16,120 nt of DNA, from the NCBI GenBank assembly GCA_028287455.1, contig JAQBPP010000028.1, forward strand, positions 1 through 16,120, in the 5' to 3' direction. Both the position numbers and the translations under genes were made by a program. The stretch comes from Bacilli bacterium (lineage in GTDB: Bacteria; Bacillota; Bacilli; Tumebacillales; JAQBPP01). The notes beneath the pieces were generated by a model. The model was not told the DNA's origin and searched no databases. It saw nothing but the letters and a program-made list of their open reading frames with translations. Each line of letters begins with the position of its first letter. The stretch's first letter is position 1. Below, one piece after another: positions 6,620 through 15,391 of the stretch.

Positions 6620-9238
6620 CTACAGCAGTGCTAGTGCCCGCGCCTCTTCCAATGAATGGGGCAGTTCTTCTCCGATGAGCTCCAGGCACATGATCACATT
6701 CAGCGACCACTGAGAAACCATATTAGTTGATAGCCACGGTAGTTCATGCAGGGGGTTTGCAAGAATATGCTCCAAGTCAGGAGCCGTTTGCATCTGCTGT
6801 GAATACTTTTGCGTGCCATATCCGTCGCTCGAAAATACAAGCCGCCAAGCCAACTGCGCAAGCTCACGATCGCCGTTGTGGACAGACGCGTACGCGGTGA
6901 GTCCCGCTGAAGAGATGTGATGACCGTAGCCTCTTCCCGGGATCACACCCTCCGTCCGCTTGATTTTTTCTTCCCTCGGCAGGTTGTAGAAGGCTCCTAC
7001 CTCGGCCAACATTTCTTCCCACACCGGATCTTTGAGCATCTGAGTGGATTCGATCCATACTTGAGGGCCGCCCATACATACGGCTAGATGACCTCCCGAA
7101 TCTTTCCCCATATAGAAAAGCTCACCAGTCTTTGGATCATAGCCATAGGTCGCAAGCGGCGTCAGACGGAAAGGCAGTTGTTTCAGGCATTCGATGCCAG
7201 CCTTCAGCTTATCGCGATAAGCCGTGTCCTCATAACGTTCCCAGCGGGTCAGCCAGTTAGATGTAAAAGAAGACCAATCTGGACCCATGCGGGCATGGGT
7301 CGGATATTCGTCTTTTGGAAAATAGGCCCTCATCGGATCGAGGTTCTGCGTCGTATAATCCGAATCTTTCACCTCATCCATGATGTCCCCGATTCTTTCA
7401 TCCGCGGTTAAATAGTAATAGAAGCGGTGAAGTCCAGCCATGCTGATGCGCGCTTCCTTGCAGCCGCAGCCCCAGTGCACAACATTGTGGCGCGATCCAA
7501 GGCCCGCGTATTCTCCAATATGATATACATCCACCTCGCTAGTATGACGGGTCATCGCTTCCGCCAAACGGAACACGTCTTCCCGTCCACTCCTCAGGAA
7601 CATATACCACAGCCACATGTTTGGAACGAGCTCAGTATTCTGCCAGGCGCAGCCGCCAATATCATACCGCCAGGTATGGCGCACAGGGTCATAACTGTGC
7701 ATGAAATCACCGTAATCCCAAAAGCCGTACCATCTTCTCTGTTCGACTTCCTCTTTGTAAAACTGCACGGCTTCGTCCAGCTGCCCCTCCAGAAACGTTT
7801 TGGCCGGTGTGCTTCTGTCGGGCAGACTCCACACCCCGAATGCTTTGGCCTGATGATAATATTCCGGCTCGCAGCGGAGCAAAGCAGGTGAACGCGTTTC
7901 CTCGACCAGCTTCCTGAGCAGTTCCTGGTCCGGCGTTTCTTCCAAACACCAGATGCGAAGCTCGCTCGTATTCGCAATGCCATACGGCGTACTGCGCATT
8001 TCTTCAAATCCTTCATACGAAGACGTCACGTGGGTTTCCGTATCGTAATGGCGAAGATCCATAACCCGGGTATCGGGAGACCAAAACCATACTTTTAAAA
8101 TCGATTCATCTTTGGATACCTGTTCCGCCTCCAGGGAGGAAGGGTGCTTTTCCCAGAAATTTTTGACCCCAACTGCGAGTCCGCCTCCTTCGCTGCCCGC
8201 CAGCAGCAGGCCGCCTGCGCGCCGGCCTTCGCCCGCTTTCAGCCAGGAGCACGTTTCTTTCGTTCTTTTCCAAATGGTGTAATTATCGGTGGAGTTCTGC
8301 ACAATCTTAAAGCTGTCCCAGACCGGCGAATCGGCAAGCAGGCCCAGAAATTTTTCATCTTCAACCGAGTCAAACGCAATAGGCTCCCCGTAAAACTGCT
8401 TCCGATACAAGTCTTGATATTTCCCCGTTGTCCGAATCGTCATCAAATGCTTAGGGGATTCGCTGAAAAATCCGTTATCGCCGGCGATTCGCACATGCCG
8501 ATTATATAAAGGTCCGGACATTGGAACCGAGAATGCCATCCCCAGTCCTTTAATGAAATCCTTGTGTGGATTCCCATCGTAGATGAAGGAATGAACAACG
8601 TTAAATGAGTCAACTCCTGTATAAAAGTAGAGCCGCAGCTTGAAAGGAAGCCACTGCCTGGTGCCTGATAAATTCTGATGCACGCCTTCGATTCTCACCA
8701 CCCCGCGAACCGGCCCCGATTGCTCGATCACCGTGCGCAAGATCTTGCTTTGAAAATGCTCTTCCCGCAAAACCCGGTTACCGGAGAGCTCATTTTGCTC
8801 CTCGCGTATACAAATTAATCTTCCATCTGTACAAATAGTACTATTCCCGCGGTGAATCGAGCGGATGATGCTGTTTCCCTGCCGTCCCAGTTTGAATAAG
8901 AGGCGGCCCGTATTAACTTGAATTTCCTCATCATTTGCTTCTATTTGCAGTGGAACATCAGGTGTGGCGGGCACCCCTTTGCCAAGAGAGAAATGCTCTG
9001 CTGAAACATCCTGGTTAAAGCAAGCAGAATGCGCTGTCCATTTGACGCTGCCATCAGCCCAAAATGCTGTAGGCCAACTCTGAGTCGGAATTTGTTTCCC
9101 CGACGGCGTTGTTAGTGATAGCAACTCATCCCGCTGAAGTGTCCCTTCTTCCCATGGAATTCCCCACGTTACTCCAGACGGCACGATTGGTGCCGATTTC
9201 AACCAGTTTAATCGTGTAGGCGACGTCGTAGTATTCAC
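6620..9238 (-). CDS. YetA/PcRGLX-type exo-rhamnogalacturonan lyase (PL26-like), cytoplasmic
   Basis: An 872-residue protein that resembles B. subtilis YetA and the fungal exo-rhamnogalacturonan lyase PcRGLX. The expected architecture is an N-terminal beta-barrel domain (about 10-110), a central beta-sandwich (about 110-430) and a C-terminal alpha/alpha toroid (about 440-865). The last is rich in aromatic and His residues, for example WYGFWDYGDFMHSYD at 503-517, WRYDIGG at 523-529 and YHIGEYAGLGSRHN at 572-585, which probably line the active cleft. There is no signal peptide or membrane segment, so it should act in the cytoplasm on imported fragments. Start: GTG 9238 with AAGGGAGAG upstream, the site overlapping the lplA-like stop 20 bases before. 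As the last gene after the LplABC-like transporter it keeps the grouping seen as yetA-lplABC in B. subtilis, though the order is changed. Family assignment is from memory of motifs; the exact linkage cleaved is inferred. Confidence 0.82.
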   Translation of the reverse strand: MNTTTSPTRLNWLKSAPIVPSGVTWGIPWEEGTLQRDELLSLTTPSGKQIPTQSWPTAFWADGSVKWTAHSACFNQDVSAEHFSLGKGVPATPDVPLQIEANDEEIQVNTGRLLFKLGRQGNSIIRSIHRGNSTICTDGRLICIREEQNELSGNRVLREEHFQSKILRTVIEQSGPVRGVVRIEGVHQNLSGTRQWLPFKLRLYFYTGVDSFNVVHSFIYDGNPHKDFIKGLGMAFSVPMSGPLYNRHVRIAGDNGFFSESPKHLMTIRTTGKYQDLYRKQFYGEPIAFDSVEDEKFLGLLADSPVWDSFKIVQNSTDNYTIWKRTKETCSWLKAGEGRRAGGLLLAGSEGGGLAVGVKNFWEKHPSSLEAEQVSKDESILKVWFWSPDTRVMDLRHYDTETHVTSSYEGFEEMRSTPYGIANTSELRIWCLEETPDQELLRKLVEETRSPALLRCEPEYYHQAKAFGVWSLPDRSTPAKTFLEGQLDEAVQFYKEEVEQRRWYGFWDYGDFMHSYDPVRHTWRYDIGGCAWQNTELVPNMWLWYMFLRSGREDVFRLAEAMTRHTSEVDVYHIGEYAGLGSRHNVVHWGCGCKEARISMAGLHRFYYYLTADERIGDIMDEVKDSDYTTQNLDPMRAYFPKDEYPTHARMGPDWSSFTSNWLTRWERYEDTAYRDKLKAGIECLKQLPFRLTPLATYGYDPKTGELFYMGKDSGGHLAVCMGGPQVWIESTQMLKDPVWEEMLAEVGAFYNLPREEKIKRTEGVIPGRGYGHHISSAGLTAYASVHNGDRELAQLAWRLVFSSDGYGTQKYSQQMQTAPDLEHILANPLHELPWLSTNMVSQWSLNVIMCLELIGEELPHSLEEARALALL

Positions 9239-9257
9239 TGTTTTATCTCTCCCTTAG

Positions 9258-10757
9258 CTATTTCTTCTGCTGCACTTTTGTATAAGCGTCATTGATTTCT
9301 TTGATGTAGTCATCCCCGCCGCTTTTACGCCACAAATCTAGCGAAGCCTGCAAGCCCGCATCGTCAATTTGGCCGACGATGTATTTTATTCTGGCATCGT
9401 TTAAGATATTGTCTAGTTGTGTGCCTTTCTGTGCATACGTATTGGAAAGCAGCGGTTCTGCAGGATTTGGAACTACAATCTTCTCATTGGCTTGTTCTAC
9501 TTGATCGACCAATTTAGAAGTGTCGGTCTGTGCTGCTTTTGTGTACAATTCAGATGGAATTGACATTTCTAATTGGGTCAAACTATTTGTGTCTGGGTCA
9601 CTTTGCTTAGTAGCTACTGCGGCTCCGTTTTGCACTGTGTAATTGATGCCTTCGACACCATTCCAGAGCAAATCTTGGGCTTGTTTGTCGTTTAGTTTAT
9701 CTAAAAATGCCAATACTTTTTTTACATCACTTTCTGTCTTGACCGACTCTTTGGGAATTGCATAAAAACCTGCGTATCCTGAGGTGGCTGGACTTTTCAG
9801 TCCATTTGGTCCGGCAATTGCACCGATAATACCAAGTTTCATATTGGGATCTGTTTTTAATAACACATTGGCACGATCCGCAACGTCTATCATTACACCG
9901 GCCTGCTTATTCACCACCGGATCATTCCATTTGGTAGAATCGAAAACGGCAAAATCTTGATTGATTAATTTCTCTTGGTATAATTTTCGGAAAAATTTCA
10001 ATGCATCCAGATATTGAGGAGTAAACTGAGCCGGTATCAGCTTGCCATCCTTATCTTGTCCCCATTTATTCGGAACACCGAACCAAGTCTGCATGATGTC
10101 AAAGGGGCCGGCATACTTCGACACTACCATTCCATAAGTACCGCCCTTACCATCCTTGTTAGGGTCTTTGGTCTTAAAGGCTACCAGCATGTTGTAAAAA
10201 TCATTAATCGTTTTCGGTTCGGATAGTCCTACATTTTGCAGCCAATCTTTACGGTAAACAATGGCATTTCTCCCAAGTGGCCTTGATCTGTAAATTCCAT
10301 ACACTTTTCCATCAATCGAGCTGTTATTCAGCACTATTGGGTTGGCTTTGCTTAAGTTCGGATAGTCCTTCAGATAAGGTGTGAGGTCCCAAAATGCGCC
10401 CGATTTTGCCGCATTGACAAAACTTGAGGTTTTATCTGTAATCAGCATTACCATCGGCAAACTGCCAGAAGCAAGCGTTATATTGATTTTGTCAGCATAA
10501 GAAGAATTGGGTACCCATTGAATTTGTATATCTGTGTTTGTGTACTTGTCCAGTGCCTGTATCACGGGGTTGCTTTTTGGATCCGTATGGTCCGGACTAA
10601 ATGAATCTGACATGATCGTGATTGTATAGGGCTGACCCGCAGCCGTGGTGCCCCCTTGCTGTGCAGATGTACCGCATCCTACAACTACTGAAACCATCAG
10701 CGGTGCTAGACAACATGCAGAAATCGATCGCTTCCAAGACTTATTTAGATTCATCAT
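9258..10757 (-). CDS. Extracellular solute-binding lipoprotein of a carbohydrate ABC importer, LplA-like
   Basis: A 499-residue substrate-binding protein of CUT1-type sugar importers. The N-terminus has Lys/Arg residues, a hydrophobic stretch and a lipobox ending VVGC, so Cys28 would be lipidated and the protein anchored outside the membrane. The mature part (GQPYTITIMSDSFSPDHTDP, then alpha/beta lobes) and the length fit B. subtilis LplA (about 500 residues). The ligand is inferred to be a rhamnogalacturonan or pectin oligosaccharide because of the adjacent lyases. It starts at an ATG-ATG pair; AAAAGGGGAT precedes it. An 85-base gap separates it from the upstream permease gene, larger than the other spacings in this operon, and holds no clear terminator or promoter. 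LplA here is not lipoate ligase, which shares the name. Confidence 0.88.
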   Translation of the reverse strand: MMNLNKSWKRSISACCLAPLMVSVVVGCGTSAQQGGTTAAGQPYTITIMSDSFSPDHTDPKSNPVIQALDKYTNTDIQIQWVPNSSYADKINITLASGSLPMVMLITDKTSSFVNAAKSGAFWDLTPYLKDYPNLSKANPIVLNNSSIDGKVYGIYRSRPLGRNAIVYRKDWLQNVGLSEPKTINDFYNMLVAFKTKDPNKDGKGGTYGMVVSKYAGPFDIMQTWFGVPNKWGQDKDGKLIPAQFTPQYLDALKFFRKLYQEKLINQDFAVFDSTKWNDPVVNKQAGVMIDVADRANVLLKTDPNMKLGIIGAIAGPNGLKSPATSGYAGFYAIPKESVKTESDVKKVLAFLDKLNDKQAQDLLWNGVEGINYTVQNGAAVATKQSDPDTNSLTQLEMSIPSELYTKAAQTDTSKLVDQVEQANEKIVVPNPAEPLLSNTYAQKGTQLDNILNDARIKYIVGQIDDAGLQASLDLWRKSGGDDYIKEINDAYTKVQQKK

Positions 10758-10842
10758 TTTTATCCCCTTTTCGATTGTAATCCTTGGTTAAAGACAGTAT
10801 AAAAGAGCGGCATCCCCCCATAAAATCTGGCAGCAACAGCCA

Positions 10843-11721
10843 TTATCCTTTCACTGCCCCTACCATCACACCTTTGACAAAGTACTTCTGCAGCCATGGG
10901 TAGACCAGCATAATTGGAATCGAACTGACCACGATAACGGCCATTTTAACCGATTGATCCGGCGGCTTAACGAAGGTTGGATCCATCGAGGAAGCATCTC
11001 CGATCGTCCCCTGCGACATCATGACAAATTGCTGGAGTATCACCTGCAGGGGCCATTTCGCTGAGTCATTAATATAAAGCAGTGCACTAAAGAAGTCATT
11101 CCAGTGGCCGACTGCGTAAAAGAGAGCAAACGTTGCCAAAACAGGCTTGGACAACGGTAGTACAATACGCCAAAAAATACCTAAATCCGTACAGCCATCA
11201 ATACTGGCGGACTCTAGTAAAGAAGGCGGTAATTCTTGAAAGAAATTTTTGATAATAATCAGGTTAAACGCGTTTATAGCTCCCGGAATGATCATCGCCC
11301 ACAAGGAATCAAGCATCCCTAATCCCTTTACAACCAGGAACGTTGGGATCATTCCACCCCCGAAAACCATAGAAAAGACCACTAGATTCAAAACCGTGTT
11401 TCTTCCGATCAGATGTCGGCGAGATAGCGCATACGCCATTGTTGTGGTAAACAACAAATTTACAACTGTGCCAACTACTGTTACATAGACCGATACCAAT
11501 CCACTTTTAAATAAGGTATCAGTTGAAAAGATATACTGATAGGCGTTGAGAGAGAATGTTTTGGGAATCAGAAAAAACGCCCTTGAAGCCAACTCCGTGC
11601 TGGTCGCAAATGAGCCAGCAATTACATAAATAAACGGGATTACAGTAACGATTGCAAAAACACTAAGAAGTATATAATTGATAATATCAAACATGCGTCC
11701 GCCGACTGTGTTCGTTCTCAT
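10843..11721 (-). CDS. Carbohydrate ABC transporter permease, LplC/YtcP-like
   Basis: A 292-residue permease subunit with six predicted membrane segments, the first at about 13-36. The cytoplasmic EAA loop that docks the ATPase is LLESASIDGCTDLGIFWRIV at 168-187 followed by LPLSKP, with Cys replacing the usual Ala after Asp-Gly. It ends in the GVMVGAVKG type tail common in this family. MalG/LplC-type subunits pair with an LplB-type subunit to form the channel. The ATG at 11721 has AAGGGGGAAGG just upstream, and the gene lies 23 bases after the LplB-like gene, so they are translated from one message. No ATPase gene is found in the window; related importers use the shared ATPase MsmX. Confidence 0.9.
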   Translation of the reverse strand: MRTNTVGGRMFDIINYILLSVFAIVTVIPFIYVIAGSFATSTELASRAFFLIPKTFSLNAYQYIFSTDTLFKSGLVSVYVTVVGTVVNLLFTTTMAYALSRRHLIGRNTVLNLVVFSMVFGGGMIPTFLVVKGLGMLDSLWAMIIPGAINAFNLIIIKNFFQELPPSLLESASIDGCTDLGIFWRIVLPLSKPVLATFALFYAVGHWNDFFSALLYINDSAKWPLQVILQQFVMMSQGTIGDASSMDPTFVKPPDQSVKMAVIVVSSIPIMLVYPWLQKYFVKGVMVGAVKG

Positions 11722-11744
11722 TCGCCTTCCCCCTTTCTATACAC

Positions 11745-12704
11745 TTAGAAAATACCTGACTCCCCCGATTTTCTCGCCAGGAAATTGCTTCCAAAGATCA
11801 GTACGACTCCGACTATAGCCTTAAATAACCCAACCGCAGTACTGTAGCTGAACGAACCTTGGGTAATCCCGACAGAATAGACATACGTATCAAAAACATC
11901 TGCAACTTGACGATTCAAAGCATTTGTCATCAGGAAGATTTGCTCGAAACCGTTATCAAGAGATGCACCCATTCGCAAAATGAGCAGTATGACAATCGTA
12001 CTGCGGATCGAAGGAAGCGTTATATTCCACAATTGCCGCCATCTTCCCGCGCCGTCGACAATTGCTGCCTCATACAGCTGAGCATCTACGCCCGCTAAGG
12101 CAGCCAGGAAAAGTATCGTTCCCCACCCGGTTTCTTTCCAAATGGTCTGCATCACAATCAGGGGTCTGAACCAAGTTAAGCTGGTCAGAAAATCGATTTG
12201 CCGTCCAAACAGGTGTGAAACTAATTCACTCACGATTCCACCTTCTGTTGTGAAGAAAACGTAAGTGATGCTCGCTACAATCACCATCGACATAAAGTGT
12301 GGAACATAAATAAGCGTTTGAACTGTCTTTTTAAAGACAGCTTTTCTGACCTCGTTCAACAACAGCGCTAAAATAATCGGTGCAGGGAAAAAGAAGAAAA
12401 TGTTGTATGCGGATAGAATCAAAGTGTTTTTCAATAACCTGAAAAAATCAGGATTCATGAAGAAGTTTTTGAAATTATCTACACCTACCCAGTGGCTGCC
12501 AAAAAAACCAAGGTAAGGTTGGTAATCTTGGAATGCAATCAAAATTCCCCACATCGGTACATATTTGAAGACCAAAAAGTATAAAGCCCCAGGAAAGAGT
12601 AGAAGGTAAAGCCATTTGTCTCGTTTAAGTTTTGTGAAGATCGTCTTCTTAGCTGCAGGACGAACCGTTGACAGTACCGGTTCCTGCACCGGCACATTTT
12701 CCAT
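11745..12704 (-). CDS. Carbohydrate ABC transporter permease, LplB/YteP-like
   Basis: A 319-residue permease subunit with a soluble N-terminal tail of about 28 residues and six predicted membrane segments (first at about 30-50). The sequence FPGALYFLVFKYVPMWGILI at 37-56 and the following AFQDYQPYLG are typical of the LplB/YteP group. The EAA loop is EAAIVDGAGRWRQLWNITLP at 212-231. It is the first gene of the transporter-lyase operon, preceded by about 270 bases of control region. The start is somewhat uncertain: GAAGGAGAG lies about 14 bases before the ATG, farther than usual, but no in-frame alternative start is present between them. Confidence 0.9.
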   Translation of the reverse strand: MENVPVQEPVLSTVRPAAKKTIFTKLKRDKWLYLLLFPGALYFLVFKYVPMWGILIAFQDYQPYLGFFGSHWVGVDNFKNFFMNPDFFRLLKNTLILSAYNIFFFFPAPIILALLLNEVRKAVFKKTVQTLIYVPHFMSMVIVASITYVFFTTEGGIVSELVSHLFGRQIDFLTSLTWFRPLIVMQTIWKETGWGTILFLAALAGVDAQLYEAAIVDGAGRWRQLWNITLPSIRSTIVILLILRMGASLDNGFEQIFLMTNALNRQVADVFDTYVYSVGITQGSFSYSTAVGLFKAIVGVVLIFGSNFLARKSGESGIF

Positions 12705-12782
12705 AAGCTCTGTCTCACTCTCCTTCTAAAACAAGTTGAACCATGTAAACTATGCCTGTCCTATCTCAACTTACTGTAATTA

Positions 12783-12812
12783 ATGGTAACTACACATACC
12801 CTTTACCGACAA
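12783..12812 (-). promoter_or_regulatory. Candidate activator-dependent promoter of the transporter-lyase operon
   Basis: On the minus strand a -35-like TTGTCG (12807-12812) and a -10-like TACCAT (12783-12788) are 18 bases apart; each matches four of six consensus bases. The nearest copy of the CAAGAAAGT repeat ends 4 bases upstream of the -35 box, the arrangement used by AraC-type activators. It would give a leader of about 70 bases before the LplB-like gene. The match is weak on its own. Confidence 0.35.
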
Positions 12813-12816
12813 TAAC

Positions 12817-12877
12817 ACTTTCTTGAATTTCCCCATGAATGCCGTTTATACTTTCTTGCAAGATTTCCACTATCTTG
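12817..12877 (-). repeat. Three direct repeats of CAAGAwAGT, candidate operators of the AraC-family regulator
   Basis: On the minus strand CAAGATAGT (12869-12877), CAAGAAAGT (12850-12858) and CAAGAAAGT (12817-12825) all point the same way, with starts 19 and 33 bases apart. Two copies extend to TCAAGAwAGTG, and the sequence GGAAAT stands before the last two. They lie between the regulator terminator and the putative operon promoter. AraC-family proteins commonly bind direct repeats just upstream of the -35 box. Confidence 0.5.
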
Positions 12878-12921
12878 ATTTTGAGCGATTCAACTGATGC
12901 CCACGCCGCTTCGACGTCAAA

Positions 12922-12955
12922 TAAGACCGGAGTTCTGGATAAAACTCCGGTCTTA
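12922..12955 (-). terminator. Intrinsic terminator downstream of the AraC-family regulator gene
   Basis: A perfect 13-bp inverted repeat, TAAGACCGGAGTT and AACTCCGGTCTTA, with an 8-base loop, 20 bases after the regulator stop codon. On the minus strand it is followed by a short, interrupted T stretch (TCTTATTTG). It should separate the regulator transcript from the transporter operon, which therefore needs its own promoter. The plus-strand side has no T tract. Confidence 0.82.
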
Positions 12956-12974
12956 ACAAATAGGTTTGCTTCGA

Positions 12975-15338
12975 TTAATGAGTTTCAAACAAGGTTTTTA
13001 CAGCGTTTAATTCCCGATATAGGCTGGGAGTCATACCTTCCAGTTTTTTAAAAATACGGTTAAAGTAACTATGCCGATAGCCGACACGTTCCGCTACATC
13101 ATTGATTCTAAACTCCGTAGTTCTTAACAGCTCTTTCGCTGTGTCCATTCGAATTCCAGTTAAATAATCAATAAAGTTTACTCCGGTGACCTGCTTAAAA
13201 GCCTTGCTTAACGTATAAGGATTCGTACCGATAAGTTCAGCGTAGAATTCCAACGAGTAATCGGTCATATAATGACTTTGCAAATGTTCGATTACTTTGT
13301 CCACCATGACTCGAATCTGTAAATCATGCAGATTCGCCAAATGCTGCATTAAAGGCTGAACCACCTTCAACTTAAACCACTTTAACATCTCGTCAGACTC
13401 TTTAAGCTGAGACAATTGCATAAACAAGTTTTCACTCTGGAAAATCTCGATAGGATTCATACCGAGCAACAGGATGTTATTCTGAATGCTGCCTAACAAC
13501 TGGAGCATTCCTTGCTGCACAATCAATTCTTTCGAACCGTTTGTCGACAATTCCTGTAAAAAGTGCTCGATCAGCTGCAGGACCTCGTTTTCAAGCCCCA
13601 TACGAATTCCATGAATAATCTCCTTCTCCAGTGTGAATGGATAACTGTATTTCTGCTGTCGTTCAATCTGATTCAACTGTTCAGTCTGGATGATCTGGTG
13701 GTGTTGAATCAAATTTCGATAGCTAAGAGCACGTTTGGCTTCTTCAAACAAATAATGGATGTGCTTCACTGAAGTTGCACTTTGGCTAATGGCAACTGTA
13801 ACCTTCACAGAAAGGATTTGTTGAATAGCCTGAATGCACGTTTCACAGTATTTATGAAGAATTGTTTTGATTTCATCATTCGTTTTAATGGAGGGAACCA
13901 TGGCCAATAAACCGATAGATAAGTCATGGAAATTGATTACAACCGAATCAACCTGCATATCTTTCCTTAATTCATCCATGATATTAGCAGCTAAGTATGT
14001 CACCAGCCCCTCATCTCCCGGCGAAAATCTCCCATCGAGATTAGAAAATCCAGTGAGTTGAATAATCAACGCGATAAATTGTTTGTCTTGCACTTCCCAG
14101 CCGTAGTGTTTCATGCTATCTCTTAAATTGTTTTCGGTCAGTGAAAAGAAATAACCCTGGACAAGTTGCAGGATAAAACCATCTTTCATATGAGGAAGCT
14201 GCTGCTCCAGTTTGCTCTGGAGTGTAAGGCTTTCCTTCGTCAAATGATGCCATTTGCTCTCGATCAGATCAAATTCATCTTGATCCACTAACTGTGACTG
14301 ACTCTCCTTATCCACAGCCAATAGTCGTACCAACCGTTCAATTGGAGTATAGAGTTTACGGGAGGCCAACCAGGATAGAAAAAATGCTAAGAGCAATCCA
14401 CCTAAGCTGATCCAGATAATGATCATGGAAGTAAAAACAACAGGCGCCGTGATCGATGTCAATGGTACTGCTGAAACATAGTTCCATGAGGTGCCAAGCC
14501 TTGAAAATTGGACGAATGAAACTGAATAAGTTGAATTTTTCCAGGTCAATAGGAAAGATCCACTACTCCCCTGATGTTTCATTACCGCAGTTCGAATCTG
14601 GCTCTCAAGATCTGACGGATTCGCTTTGCTGCCGTTGACAATCCAACCGCCCGCTTGCGTCAACAGAAAGGTCGCACCTTGATCAGATGGGGTAATCGTA
14701 TTCAGCATTTGCAAAACTTTATTTTGATCAAGCGTAACAACTAAAACTCCAAATGGCGTAGAACTGCCGCCTGGAATTTTATTCACGAAGGAAATAGGTG
14801 ATAACGTTGTTGGGCTGCCCTGTTTCTGCGATAAATCCGTCCAGTAAACCGAATTTTTCTGCAGTAAAAGGGACTTATATTCCTTTATATCGTTCTGATC
14901 GGTTAATGGGTAATAACCATTTAGAGTGAATAAACCTTGACTGAAGCCGTTCACATATAGCTTAACGTCATGAATTAGGGGATCAGATGCTTCCATAATC
15001 AATAAAGTTTTCGAAATGTCCCGCATCATGGAAAAATTATTAGAAAAGTCCAGGTTCTTTAAATCATCGTTAATACTGGGATCAAAGGCCCAGTGAGTAG
15101 TTGACAGTTCCAAATGCGCAAACTGATCATCGATAAAGCCAACTTTTTGGATAATTTGGTTTTGATGAATTTCTTGCATTTGATTTTCAATGTGCTTGCC
15201 CACCAAAAAATAAATGAACAAACCAACGATCAATCCAGGAATACTTGAGATAAATAAACTTACGATCAAAGTTTTACGATAAAAATTTCTAGGATAGCTT
15301 CTCTCTGGCTGGAGATGTCGTGCGATTCCACTAACCAA
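12975..15338 (-). CDS. Membrane-bound AraC-family transcriptional regulator, YesS-like
   Basis: A 787-residue one-component regulator. From the chosen start it has a transmembrane segment at about 24-46, an extracytoplasmic sensor region at about 47-299 (probably a Cache-type fold), a second membrane segment at about 300-323, a linker region with no recognised enzyme motifs, and a C-terminal AraC DNA-binding domain at about 675-787. That domain has two helix-turn-helix units, the second around INDVAERVGYRHSYFNRIFK. B. subtilis YesS (similar size) activates rhamnogalacturonan genes; a matching role here is inferred from the neighbours. Start: TTG 15338 has GGAGGTGAT (15343-15351) 8 bases upstream. 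An in-frame TTG at 15353 would overlap this site and is rejected. It begins 53 bases after the PL22 lyase and is ended by a terminator before the transporter operon. Confidence 0.87.
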   Translation of the reverse strand: MVSGIARHLQPERSYPRNFYRKTLIVSLFISSIPGLIVGLFIYFLVGKHIENQMQEIHQNQIIQKVGFIDDQFAHLELSTTHWAFDPSINDDLKNLDFSNNFSMMRDISKTLLIMEASDPLIHDVKLYVNGFSQGLFTLNGYYPLTDQNDIKEYKSLLLQKNSVYWTDLSQKQGSPTTLSPISFVNKIPGGSSTPFGVLVVTLDQNKVLQMLNTITPSDQGATFLLTQAGGWIVNGSKANPSDLESQIRTAVMKHQGSSGSFLLTWKNSTYSVSFVQFSRLGTSWNYVSAVPLTSITAPVVFTSMIIIWISLGGLLLAFFLSWLASRKLYTPIERLVRLLAVDKESQSQLVDQDEFDLIESKWHHLTKESLTLQSKLEQQLPHMKDGFILQLVQGYFFSLTENNLRDSMKHYGWEVQDKQFIALIIQLTGFSNLDGRFSPGDEGLVTYLAANIMDELRKDMQVDSVVINFHDLSIGLLAMVPSIKTNDEIKTILHKYCETCIQAIQQILSVKVTVAISQSATSVKHIHYLFEEAKRALSYRNLIQHHQIIQTEQLNQIERQQKYSYPFTLEKEIIHGIRMGLENEVLQLIEHFLQELSTNGSKELIVQQGMLQLLGSIQNNILLLGMNPIEIFQSENLFMQLSQLKESDEMLKWFKLKVVQPLMQHLANLHDLQIRVMVDKVIEHLQSHYMTDYSLEFYAELIGTNPYTLSKAFKQVTGVNFIDYLTGIRMDTAKELLRTTEFRINDVAERVGYRHSYFNRIFKKLEGMTPSLYRELNAVKTLFETH

Positions 15339-15342
15339 CTCT

Positions 15343-15351
15343 ATCACCTCC
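15343..15351 (-). promoter_or_regulatory. Ribosome binding site deciding the TTG start of the AraC-family gene
   Basis: GGAGGTGAT on the minus strand, a long match to the 16S rRNA tail, placed 8 bases before TTG 15338. The next in-frame start candidates upstream fall inside this site, and no ATG occurs before the first membrane segment, so a TTG start is the best reading. Confidence 0.8.
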
Positions 15352-15391
15352 AAAATCCAACAGTACTATCATTATCTCTTCATCAGTCATT

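Noticed and set aside
10758..10842. Possible attenuator or processing hairpin in the 85-base gap between the LplC-like and LplA-like genes
   Set aside because: Only a 4-bp stem (TGGC/GCCA) is visible near a few Ts; too weak to support a feature.
12880..12894. cre-like catabolite repression site (TTGAGCGATTCAA)
   Set aside because: The half-sites TTGA and TCAA and a central CG are present, but the spacing is one base short of the cre consensus and the inner positions do not fit.
15339..15391. Separate promoter or operator repeats before the AraC-family gene
   Set aside because: The 53-base gap holds the ribosome binding site but no copy of CAAGAwAGT and no convincing -35/-10 pair.
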